Assembly: GCA_946482635.1 (NCBI GenBank)
Contig: CAMLSG010000006.1
Coordinates: 1 to 58,157 of the forward strand
Length of the DNA stretch: 58,157 nt
Origin: an uncultured Duganella sp.
GTDB lineage: Bacteria; Pseudomonadota; Gammaproteobacteria; Burkholderiales; Burkholderiaceae
Reading direction: 5' to 3'
Shown here: one piece after another, positions 51,265 to 58,157 of the stretch
Layout: each line of letters begins with the position of its first letter
Numbering within the stretch: the first letter of the stretch is position 1
Program-made: the position numbers and the translations under genes
Notes under the pieces: model-generated
What the model was told of the DNA's origin: nothing
What the model saw: the letters and a program-made list of their open reading frames with translations, nothing else
Database searches by the model: none

Positions 51265-54084
51265 ATGTTCCAAATCAAATCCCTTGAGCTGGTCCACTGG
51301 GACTACTGGCAGCGCATCAAGAACATTCCGCTGGATGCAAAGATCATCACCATCGCGGGCCAGAACGGCTCCGGCAAGACCACCTTGCTGGACGCGCTGC
51401 GCACGCTGTTCGGCCTCGATTGCTCGATGGGCCGCACCTACAAGCATTACGCCCGCCACAGCGGCCAGCAAACCGCCTGGCTGCGCGCCGTGGTGGACAA
51501 CAAGCCGCAGGGCAAGCAGCTCTCCAACCGTCCGTTCCGCAGCAGCGGTTTCTTCGCTGAAGACGAAGTGACCCTGTTCTGCCAGGTGCAGAAGAACGGC
51601 GGCGACTGGAAGCGCCAGTACCTGATGCGTCCCGGTAACGTGGACATCGAAGAAGTCACCGAAGCCAACGACTGGCTGGGCGTGGAGAACTACCGCAAGC
51701 GCCTGGCCAACGCCGGCCTGTCGCAAGCCATGTCCAAAGTGCTGGCGCTGGAGCAGGGCGAAACCGACAAGCTGTGCGAATACGCGCCGCGCCAGTTGCT
51801 GGACCTGGTGTTCCAGGTGTTCGGCGACAAGGAAGTGCTGGATGCCTACGACGAAGCGAAGCGCCACCAGCGCGACACCGAAGAAGAGCTGAAGCGCTTC
51901 GAGGCCGAACTGGAAGGTTCCAAGACCAACCTGGAGGGTCTGCGCCTGCGCGTGGCCAACTACCACCAGTGGGAAACGCTGCACAAGGAACGCCGCAACC
52001 TGCAGGAAGAAGTGCTGCCGTCGCTGGAATACCACGAGGCGCGCGAGAAGGCGGCCAACGTCAGCCGCCAGCTGCGCGAAGCGCGCAAGCCGCTGGCGCA
52101 GGCCGACCAGCTGCTGGCCGACAAGCGCGGCGAGGTGGCCAAGCAGGCCAAGGCGCTGCAGGATGCGCAACAGCAGGAAACCCTGCTGGAGCAGGAACAG
52201 ACCGCGCTGACTTCGCGCCTGAACCACATCAACGGCAAGTTGAAACCGCTGGAATCGCTGGCGGAGCAGAAGTCCCGCCTGCAAAAGCTGGCCGCAGAAT
52301 CGGGCGCCGACGTGGCCGATGCCGCCGCCCAGCTGGAAGCCAAGGAAACCGAGCTGCTGAAACTGCGCTCGCAGCGCGATGCCGTGTCCAACCGCATCGC
52401 GCAGGACAAGGCCACCATCAACGCGCTGTCGGGCAAGACCGCCATGCCGGAACCGGACAATGTGCGCGCCATGCGCCGCGCCCTGAACGATGCGGGCATT
52501 CCGCACGCCATGCTGTCGGATATCGTCGAAGTGACCGATCCGAAATGGCAGGGCGCCGTCGAGGGCGTGCTGGGCGGCTACGCCTCCGTGGTGCTGCTGG
52601 AGCGCTCGTCCGACGCGTCTTCCGCCTACCGCCTGGCGGAGAAGGAACGCTATCGCCACTTCATCGTGCCGGATTGCGTGAAGGCGCACGAGCCGAAGAA
52701 CCAGAGCCTGCTGTCGGTGGTGAAGTTCAGCGGCCTGGCGCCGGAATGGCTGATCGACCAGCTGTCGCGCATCACACGCGTGGAGTCGGTGGAAGAAGGC
52801 GCAAAGCTGGGCAATATCGAAGAATGGATCACGCCTGAGGCCTACCACAAGGAACGCCGCGGCGGCCGTTCTCTGTTCGTGGAAGCGTCGCGCTATCGCT
52901 TCGGTTCCGCCGGCAAGACTTCGCGTATGGATGCGATCCAGAAGAACCTGCCGAACCTGGAAGCCGAGGAAGACAAGTACACGCTGCAGATTTCCAAGCT
53001 GGCTTCGGAAACCTCCGCACTGAAAGCCCGCCTGGCCGGCGTGGATGCGGTGAAGGAATTGAGCGCCCGTACCGAGGAATTCGACGAAGCCGCGCGCTCC
53101 GCCGTGCCGCTGCGCGCCGAGCGCCTGGAAGTGGGCTCGCGCCTGGGCGAACTGCAAGGCCTGATGAAGAACGCCACCGTGGCGCGCACCAAGGCCGACA
53201 CCGCATGGCAAAGCGCCCGTATGTCGCTGTCCGAAGCGGAAGCCGGCATGCGCCTGAACTTCAAACGCCAGATGGAGCAGCGCTCGGACCACGCCCGTGC
53301 GATGCTGGCGCTGCGCCGCCAGTGGCGCCACCTGCCGGGCGCATGGCGCCGTCCCGCCCGCCGTCTGGCGCTGGTGCAACAGCACCAGAATGCGCACCAG
53401 GTCGACCTGCGTATCGCCAGCCTGCAATCCCAGCTCGCGCGTGATGACTGGGAGCTCGATGCGACCGTGATTGACCAATACGCGCGCCTGAACGAGCAGC
53501 TGTCGAACCGCAAGACGGAAACCGAAGAACGCCGCTATCAGAACAACCGCGCGATCGAAGCGACCGCCAATGCGCGCGGCGCCTACATCGAGCGCCTGCG
53601 CTACACGATCAAGACCTATTCGTCGAACATCAAGGAACTGGGCGCGCTGGCCAATATCGACGTGCACGTCGAGCCCGTCAAGCTGGAGAACGACGACCTG
53701 CTGCTGTCGCAAGCGGGCCTGCAGGTACGCTTCAAGTTCGACGGCAAGGGCCCGATTGGCCTGAACGACGGCGAAGCGTCGGGCGGCCAGCAGGTGATGA
53801 AATCGCTGGTGCTGCTGATTGGCTTGCTGAAGTCGGAAGACGGCTCCGGCGGCTTCGTGTTCATCGACGAACCGTTCGCCCACCTGGATATCCGCAACAT
53901 CCAGCTGGTCGGCGAGTTCCTGAAGAACACCGATGCGCAGTACCTGATGACGACGCCGCTGACCCACAACACCGACGTCTACGACCCTTCCGACCTCACG
54001 CTCATCACGAGCAAGAAAAAGAAGGACACCCAGTGGGCGCAGCCGATCTTCGTGCTGCAGCGCCGCCAGGCGGCAGCGGCTTAA
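51265..54084 (+). CDS. SMC-like ATPase of a three-gene condensin operon
   Basis: The 939-residue protein has Walker A GQNGSGKTT (32-40), a coiled coil (about 180-390), a hinge (about 393-551, with VTDPKWQGAVEGVLGG), a second coil, the signature SGGQQ (839-843), Walker B FVFIDE (864-869) and the D-loop. All ATPase motifs are intact. At 939 residues it is shorter than MukB and most MksB or JetC proteins, mainly in the coils. The return coil has a Pro-containing break at about 687-700 (HLPGAWRRPARR). No JetD or MksG nuclease gene follows; the next gene is a convergent DUF2892. Likely role: DNA loop extrusion, chromosome organisation or exclusion of foreign DNA. Confidence 0.85.
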   Translation: MFQIKSLELVHWDYWQRIKNIPLDAKIITIAGQNGSGKTTLLDALRTLFGLDCSMGRTYKHYARHSGQQTAWLRAVVDNKPQGKQLSNRPFRSSGFFAEDEVTLFCQVQKNGGDWKRQYLMRPGNVDIEEVTEANDWLGVENYRKRLANAGLSQAMSKVLALEQGETDKLCEYAPRQLLDLVFQVFGDKEVLDAYDEAKRHQRDTEEELKRFEAELEGSKTNLEGLRLRVANYHQWETLHKERRNLQEEVLPSLEYHEAREKAANVSRQLREARKPLAQADQLLADKRGEVAKQAKALQDAQQQETLLEQEQTALTSRLNHINGKLKPLESLAEQKSRLQKLAAESGADVADAAAQLEAKETELLKLRSQRDAVSNRIAQDKATINALSGKTAMPEPDNVRAMRRALNDAGIPHAMLSDIVEVTDPKWQGAVEGVLGGYASVVLLERSSDASSAYRLAEKERYRHFIVPDCVKAHEPKNQSLLSVVKFSGLAPEWLIDQLSRITRVESVEEGAKLGNIEEWITPEAYHKERRGGRSLFVEASRYRFGSAGKTSRMDAIQKNLPNLEAEEDKYTLQISKLASETSALKARLAGVDAVKELSARTEEFDEAARSAVPLRAERLEVGSRLGELQGLMKNATVARTKADTAWQSARMSLSEAEAGMRLNFKRQMEQRSDHARAMLALRRQWRHLPGAWRRPARRLALVQQHQNAHQVDLRIASLQSQLARDDWELDATVIDQYARLNEQLSNRKTETEERRYQNNRAIEATANARGAYIERLRYTIKTYSSNIKELGALANIDVHVEPVKLENDDLLLSQAGLQVRFKFDGKGPIGLNDGEASGGQQVMKSLVLLIGLLKSEDGSGGFVFIDEPFAHLDIRNIQLVGEFLKNTDAQYLMTTPLTHNTDVYDPSDLTLITSKKKKDTQWAQPIFVLQRRQAAAA

Positions 54085-54272
54085 TCGCTGCTAGTCGTAA
54101 CCCCGAGGGCACGATACAAGGGACAGAACTTGATCGTGCCCGTCAGGAGCGGCACTACGCCGATCCATCCCCACATGCCGATCAGGCCGAACAGCGTAGC
54201 TACAATCAGGCCCAGGCCGACAGCAATGCGCAAGGCACGGTCCACCGTGCCGATATTTTCACTCATGGTCAT
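54081..54272 (-). CDS. DUF2892 small membrane protein
   Basis: The 63-residue protein has the DUF2892 pattern: MSENIGTVDRALRIAVGLGLI, two membrane helices, then FCPLYRALG. Family members are inner-membrane proteins, often fused to or beside rhodanese domains, with the cysteine exposed near the C-terminus. GGGAG lies upstream of the start. Its stop overlaps the SMC stop by 4 bases. No rhodanese is nearby. Confidence 0.85.
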   Translation of the reverse strand: MTMSENIGTVDRALRIAVGLGLIVATLFGLIGMWGWIGVVPLLTGTIKFCPLYRALGVTTSSD

Positions 54273-54353
54273 GGCGTTCTCCCTTTAACTGGATACCAGT
54301 ATGGGAAAGCCCGGCGCTGCCGGGAATGACCTGGATCAAATCCCTACAAAAGC

Positions 54354-54842
54354 TTAGGCGGCTTCCTTGGAGCAGGCGCCGAGGATGGTGTCGAGCTCTT
54401 TCTTCAGCGCCAACGCCACAGGCCGGCCGCGAATGCGGTTCACCATTTCGAAGAAGGTAATGCGCATCGCTTTCAAATCCTCCAGCGTCGCAGCCGCTTC
54501 CAGCTTCGCCTGCAGGACTTGGCCGCGCTGGCCCAGGGTCGGTTCGATGGTGCGTGCATAGAATGCGTGCGCTTGTGCATATTGCGCTGCAAGTTCCTCC
54601 TCGGTAGGAGGGACAGGCATGATCGTGATCGGTGGAGCTTCGCCTTCTTCAATGAAACCCTGTGCCAGCAGTTCTTGTACGGCGCTGGCGTCCAGCCCGA
54701 GTCCAGTCACTTTCGGCAGCAACTCTTCCATTGGATGGCGGCCGTCAATCATCACCAGCAGGGTACGCATACGGGATTGCAGCCCATAGGTGCGCGCCGA
54801 AATTTCCTCTCGCCCCTTTGCGGTCTTATTGTAAGTCGTCAT
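54354..54842 (-). CDS. Hypothetical protein, 162 residues
   Basis: I do not recognise a named family. The protein begins MTTYNKTAKGREEISARTYG and continues RMRTLLVMIDGRHPMEEL, a mostly helical soluble product with no signal peptide and a cysteine near the end. The N-terminal half looks like a small winged-helix-like part (LLPKVTGLGLDASAVQELLAQGF). GAGGAAAC lies upstream of the ATG. Similar sequences appear in other Burkholderiales in my memory, without function. The gene is single. Confidence 0.75.
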   Translation of the reverse strand: MTTYNKTAKGREEISARTYGLQSRMRTLLVMIDGRHPMEELLPKVTGLGLDASAVQELLAQGFIEEGEAPPITIMPVPPTEEELAAQYAQAHAFYARTIEPTLGQRGQVLQAKLEAAATLEDLKAMRITFFEMVNRIRGRPVALALKKELDTILGACSKEAA

Positions 54843-54903
54843 AGAAATGTTTCCTCACAGCAATCATTTTGATGTGATTTTAGAATACACGACCTTTAAG
54901 GAA

Positions 54904-54956
54904 TTGACATCGTTTGAAATATCGTCTTTAATTTCTGTAACGACAGAAATTAAAGA
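54904..54956 (+). promoter_or_regulatory. Strong promoter with overlapping 14-bp inverted repeat
   Basis: TTGACA (54904-54909), a 17-base spacer and TTTAAT (54927-54932) make a near-consensus promoter directed towards 55081. The inverted repeat TCTTTAATTTCTGT (54925-54938) and ACAGAAATTAAAGA (54943-54956) has perfect 14-bp arms and a 4-base loop. It covers the -10 and the start site, the usual position of a repressor site; in RNA it would also form a 5' hairpin. It lies in an A/T-rich gap (54843-55080). It probably controls the DCC/DUF4166/epimerase genes. Confidence 0.6.
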
Positions 54957-55080
54957 AAAATAACAGAATTCAACAAATATTCATTCTGGAACCGGTGGAA
55001 ATGCGTGAGTTTCCGTGTGTTAAACGTTGCTTTGTTAAATTTTACGTTTGTAGTTTTTGTGTCACAAAAGGAGTTGGACC

Positions 55081-55503
55081 ATGGCCGCACTGACTTTGTA
55101 TTTCGATAGCGCCTGTCCGTTTTGCCGGCGCGAAATGGCGCGCCTGCGGCGTTGGGCCCGGCCCGGCAGGCTGGCCTTTGTCGATATCGCGGCACCGGGC
55201 TTCGACCCCGCCCCGCTGGGTACGACCCTGGCTGCCATGAATGCGGAACTGCACGGCTTGCGCGCCGACGGCACCATGCTGGTTGGCACCGCCGCCATCC
55301 TCGAGGCTTACACCTTGGCGGGGCGTGCCTGGCTGGTATGGCCGCTGCGAGTGCCGGCGCTGCAGCCGATGCTGGCCTCGGCCTATCGCGGCTTCGCCCG
55401 CAACCGCTATCGCTTTTCGCGCTGGCTCAGGATCGATGGCGCGCCTCGCACCTGCGATGGCGACCGTTGCGCAATCTATTTCGGAGGCAAAGATGGAGCG
55501 TAA
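55081..55503 (+). CDS. DCC-family thiol-disulfide oxidoreductase-like protein (DUF393)
   Basis: The start ATG 55081 follows AAAAGGAG by 8 bases. The 140-residue protein begins LTLYFDSACPFCRREMARLRRW, the DCC motif with C12-x-x-C15, a thioredoxin-like fold. No membrane or signal segment is present. The next gene starts 11 bases before its stop, so it is the first of a three-gene operon. The reaction and partner are unknown. Confidence 0.85.
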   Translation: MAALTLYFDSACPFCRREMARLRRWARPGRLAFVDIAAPGFDPAPLGTTLAAMNAELHGLRADGTMLVGTAAILEAYTLAGRAWLVWPLRVPALQPMLASAYRGFARNRYRFSRWLRIDGAPRTCDGDRCAIYFGGKDGA

Positions 55504-56551
55504 ATGGCTGGTGCGCTGGATGTACGCCAGCGCCGTTGGACACTTGCTGGTCGGCCTGGCGCTGCCGTGGATTGCCAATGCTGCCGCCCTGGACTGGTAC
55601 CTGATCTGGCTTGGCCCGGATTCGACACGAATGCAGCACCTGTGGTGGGTGGCGCTATTCGGGCCGACCATCCAGTGCGTCGGGCTGTGGATGCTGGCAC
55701 TGGTGTGGTTCGGCGACCGGCGCCGCGAGGCCGCGGCCTGGCTGTGGGTGGCGGCCGGCCTGCTGTTGTGGGGACCGCAGGACATCATGGTGTCGCTGCG
55801 CACCGATGTCTGGCCGAACGTCTGGCTGGACATCGTCACATTGGCGCTCCTGCTGCCTGCCGCCTGGCGCCTGTACCGGATCGACGCGGCCGCGCGTGAC
55901 GCCGCCGGCGCGGTGCCGCTGGCCGGCGAGGGAGAGTTGTTCCGCAAAATCCTGGGCAGCGAATGGAACAAGCTGCATCCCGACATCCAGCAGCGCTTCG
56001 CCAGGAATCCGGCGCCCGGCAAGCCGCTGCTGTACTACGGTACCTTGTCCGAGCTGCACGCCTCGCGCTTTGGCAAGCTGCTTGGTTTCATCAGCAAGCC
56101 TTTCATCCAGGGTGCGCTGATTCCCTACAGCGACAGCGACTTCCCGGTCGACATCCAGGTCTACGGCAGGCCCGGTTCGCAGAATATCTACAAGCAGCGC
56201 ATCTACATGCTGAATGGACGCAAGCCGATCAAGTTCACCTCCTACATGGCGGAGAGCGAACGCGGCGAGGTTCTGGAGTACGTGGGCCTGGGCCTCGGCA
56301 TGAAACTCAAGCTGCATGTCGCCGACGGCAATTTGCACTTCACCAGCGACGGCTATTTCTGGGACCTCCTGGGCTGGCGCATTCCGCTGCCGGGCGTGCT
56401 CACGCCGGGCAAAACCTTCCTGCGCCACTGCAACGAAGCGCCCAACCGTTTCAACATCCGCATCGAAATCCGCCACGCCCTGTTTGGCACGACGTTTGTG
56501 CAGGCCGGCGTCTTCCACGAAAGGCGCGCGGAGGAAAAGGAGGCAGCATGA
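55493..56551 (+). CDS. DUF4166 membrane protein
   Basis: The start ATG 55493 follows GGAGG by 5 bases and lies within the DCC gene end. The 352-residue protein has about four membrane segments (residues 10-135) and a C-terminal DUF4166 domain (about 165-345) with YYGTLSELHASRFGKLLGFISK and HFTSDGYFWDLLGWRIPLPG. DUF4166 genes often stand next to TIGR01777 epimerases, as here. It overlaps the next gene by ATGA. Function unknown. Confidence 0.85.
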   Translation: MERKWLVRWMYASAVGHLLVGLALPWIANAAALDWYLIWLGPDSTRMQHLWWVALFGPTIQCVGLWMLALVWFGDRRREAAAWLWVAAGLLLWGPQDIMVSLRTDVWPNVWLDIVTLALLLPAAWRLYRIDAAARDAAGAVPLAGEGELFRKILGSEWNKLHPDIQQRFARNPAPGKPLLYYGTLSELHASRFGKLLGFISKPFIQGALIPYSDSDFPVDIQVYGRPGSQNIYKQRIYMLNGRKPIKFTSYMAESERGEVLEYVGLGLGMKLKLHVADGNLHFTSDGYFWDLLGWRIPLPGVLTPGKTFLRHCNEAPNRFNIRIEIRHALFGTTFVQAGVFHERRAEEKEAA

Positions 56552-57987
56552 ACACGCATTTACTCGCATTGCAGCTCATGGCGGCGCAAGGCTGCCTGGG
56601 CGCGTTCGACACGGTCTACCATCACGAATTGACGGAAGCCTTGCCGCAACGCGCCACGGCCAGGCGTGAACTCGCCATCCACGCAGTGCGCGCCACCATT
56701 TATGGGGTGCTGTTTGTCGGGCTCTCGGCCTGGGTGTGGCAGGGCGCCTGGGCATGGGTACTGCTTGGCTTGTTCGGGATCGAGATTGTCCTTACGCTGT
56801 GGGACTTCGTGGTGGAAGACCAGACCCGCCTGCTGCCTGCAACCGAGCGTGTGACGCACACCGTGCTGGCCATTAATGGCGGCGCTTTCATTACGCTGCT
56901 GTTGCTGGGAATGCCAGCTGCCTCCAGTGCACCGACCGGATTCGCCTATGCGCCGCACGGCTGGCTGAGCGTATTTCTCGCCTTGTGCGGCGTGGGCGTA
57001 TTTGCGTCCGGCATGCGCGATGCATTTGCTGCGCGCGCCCTTTCCTCCAGTGCCACGGCGGGTGTGCGCTTCGACGGCCCGGCACAGACGGTGCTGGTCA
57101 CTGGCGCTACCGGTTTTATTGGGTGCTCGCTGGTGCCGGCCTTGCTGGCCAGCGGCCACCGGGTGATCGTCCTGTCGCGCGCGCCACGCAAGGCGGCATG
57201 GGAATTCGGCGGTGCCGTGCGTGCGGTGGCCAGCATGAGCGACTTGTCCCCGGCAGAAAACATCGACGTCATCATCAACCTGGCCGGCGCCCGCGTCCTC
57301 GGCTGGCGCTGGAGCGCGCGCCGCAAGGCCGTGCTGCGTGCCAGCCGCGCCGGCCTCACTGCGCGCGTCGTGGACTGGATTGCACGCGCCGAGCGCAAGC
57401 CGCGCTTGATGATTAACGCATCCGCGGTCGGGTATTACGGCATCCAGCCGCAGGACAGCGACCAGGTATTGAACGAAGCCAGCCCGCCGCAGGCGATCTT
57501 CCTGTCGCAGCTATGCCAGGAATGGGAGGCCACGGCCGGCCGTGCGCGGGAATATGGTGTACCGGTGGCGCTGGCGCGCTTGGGCGTGGTCTTCGGCCAT
57601 GGCGGTGCGCTGAAGCCGATGCTGCTGCCGTTCAGGCTGGGTTTCGGCGGGCGCATGGGGAGCGGGCGCCAGCGCAATTCCTGGATCCATATTGCCGACG
57701 TGCTAAGTGCCATGGCCCACGTCTGGCGCCTTGGCGCCAATGCCGACGGCGCCTGGAACGTCACCGCACCGGAGCACCCGACGCAACTGGAATTCGCCAA
57801 AGCCGCCGCTGCAGAGCTGCATCGCCCTTGCATGATTCCAACGCCGGGGTGGCCGATGCGCCTGCTGCTGGGCGAACAGTCGGCACTGCTGCTGGAGGGT
57901 TCCTCCGTCGCACCGACCCGCCTGCTAGCCACCGGCTTCAGCTTCCGCTTCCCGACAGTGCGCCAAGCGCTGGCCGATCTGGCCTGA
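56548..57987 (+). CDS. TIGR01777-family NAD-dependent epimerase with N-terminal membrane domain
   Basis: ATG 56548 overlaps the preceding stop and has AAGGAGG 4 bases upstream. The 479-residue protein has about four membrane helices in residues 1-160. A TIGR01777 epimerase domain follows from about 178 (VLVTGATGFIGCSLVPALLASGHRVIVLSR, INLAGARVLGWRWSARRKA, WIHIADVLSAMAHV) and ends with the DUF1731-type tail. The fusion of a membrane part to this epimerase is found in several Burkholderiales and actinobacteria. Substrate unknown. Confidence 0.88.
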   Translation: MNTHLLALQLMAAQGCLGAFDTVYHHELTEALPQRATARRELAIHAVRATIYGVLFVGLSAWVWQGAWAWVLLGLFGIEIVLTLWDFVVEDQTRLLPATERVTHTVLAINGGAFITLLLLGMPAASSAPTGFAYAPHGWLSVFLALCGVGVFASGMRDAFAARALSSSATAGVRFDGPAQTVLVTGATGFIGCSLVPALLASGHRVIVLSRAPRKAAWEFGGAVRAVASMSDLSPAENIDVIINLAGARVLGWRWSARRKAVLRASRAGLTARVVDWIARAERKPRLMINASAVGYYGIQPQDSDQVLNEASPPQAIFLSQLCQEWEATAGRAREYGVPVALARLGVVFGHGGALKPMLLPFRLGFGGRMGSGRQRNSWIHIADVLSAMAHVWRLGANADGAWNVTAPEHPTQLEFAKAAAAELHRPCMIPTPGWPMRLLLGEQSALLLEGSSVAPTRLLATGFSFRFPTVRQALADLA

Positions 57988-58008
57988 CACGGGCTCGGCT
58001 GTTGCTGA

Positions 58009-58157
58009 TCAGGCCTCGTCGGCTTTTTTCTGGGCCATGCTCCAGCGCAGCAGGCCGATCGAGTAGGCGGCCAGGTAGCCGAGCATCAGGCCGAACGGGA
58101 TCACGGTCAGCGGGTGTTGCAGGACTTCGGCCTGGTTGATCACGCGCGGGTGTTCGG
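58009..58157 (-). CDS. C-terminal end of a membrane protein (partial, runs off the window)
   Basis: The last 49 codons before a TGA at 58009-58011 are visible. They contain EHPRVINQAEVLQHPLT, one membrane helix (about VIPFGLMLGYLAAYSIGLL), and a basic-acidic cytoplasmic end (MAQKKADEA). It is convergent with the epimerase gene, 21 bases away. The start lies beyond the window, and the family cannot be named from this piece. Confidence 0.6.
   Translation of the reverse strand, partial: EHPRVINQAEVLQHPLTVIPFGLMLGYLAAYSIGLLRWSMAQKKADEA

Noticed and set aside
50191..53967. A 1258-codon open frame on the minus strand opposite the SMC operon
   Set aside because: Same codon-bias effect; the + strand product has all SMC motifs in order.
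49173..54084. Calling the SMC operon a complete Wadjet defence system
   Set aside because: No JetD-type nuclease gene lies on either side, and similarity of the two small subunits to JetA and JetB is not visible by eye.
1..58157. CRISPR arrays, tRNA or rRNA genes, insertion sequences, prophage
   Set aside because: No spaced direct repeats, no tRNA-like cloverleaf ends, and no transposase, integrase or phage structural genes were found among the readable genes.

Overview
The window is about 58 kb of GC-rich, densely packed chromosome. Gene content and style suggest a betaproteobacterium of the Oxalobacteraceae, close to Massilia, Duganella or Telluria. Pointers are a PhaM-type polyhydroxybutyrate granule protein, a Burkholderiales-style beta-oxidation cluster, paired DUF3108 proteins, many secreted and TonB-linked proteins, and short dispersed hairpin repeats. 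This placement is inference from gene content; no rRNA or other marker gene is present. I see no tRNA, rRNA, CRISPR array, transposase or prophage.

Layout. (1) 1-7880: a fatty-acid beta-oxidation cluster on the + strand: TetR regulator, acyl-CoA dehydrogenase, fused hydroxyacyl-CoA dehydrogenase/enoyl-CoA hydratase, thioesterase, thiolase, then a stand-alone enoyl-CoA hydratase. Two copies of one hairpin repeat lie between these genes. (2) 7888-12798: CPBP membrane protease, a divergent SDR/LysR pair with a clear LysR-type operator, and three poorly known proteins. (3) 12808-17102: two tandem membrane GGDEF-EAL paralogues with degenerate GGDEF sites. (4) 17121-25942: a secreted PLC-like lectin protein divergent from a secreted lipin-like (LNS2) phosphatase, a PH-domain protein, an alpha/beta hydrolase, an MBL-fold protein with altered metal ligands, a solute-binding protein, a TPR-methyltransferase and a PnuC transporter.

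(5) 25939-34356: a minus-strand operon BlaI repressor - M56 peptidase fused to a TonB C-domain - small TonB-like protein - SIMPL protein - TonB-dependent receptor. It is divergent from a second TonB-dependent receptor. The 319-bp divergent region holds three BlaI-type operator candidates and a 24-codon ORF ending in a cysteine-rich tail, probably a leader peptide. A receiver-AraC regulator lies convergent to the second receptor. (6) 34606-37574: HxlR regulator, ECF sigma/anti-sigma pair with a small secreted protein, and a DUF4142 protein. (7) 37697-45335: a TPR-GAF-diguanylate cyclase, tag, an mnmC whose methyltransferase half is degenerate, then a histidine kinase / response regulator-TPR / 71-residue protein module. 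(8) 45332-49091: PhaM, LtrA-like protein and two DUF3108 proteins.

(9) 49173-54084: a three-gene SMC (condensin-like) operon in MksF-MksE-MksB order with an intact SMC ATPase and no JetD/MksG nuclease beside it. (10) 54081-58157: DUF2892 protein, an unknown protein, then DCC-family, DUF4166 and TIGR01777 epimerase genes behind a promoter whose -10 lies inside a 14-bp inverted repeat, and the C-terminal end of one more membrane protein.

The strongest candidates for new biology are the cysteine-rich leader peptide before the TonB-dependent receptor, the BlaI/M56-TonB/SIMPL/receptor operon with its operator cluster, the nuclease-less condensin operon, and the secreted PLC-like plus lipin-like pair.
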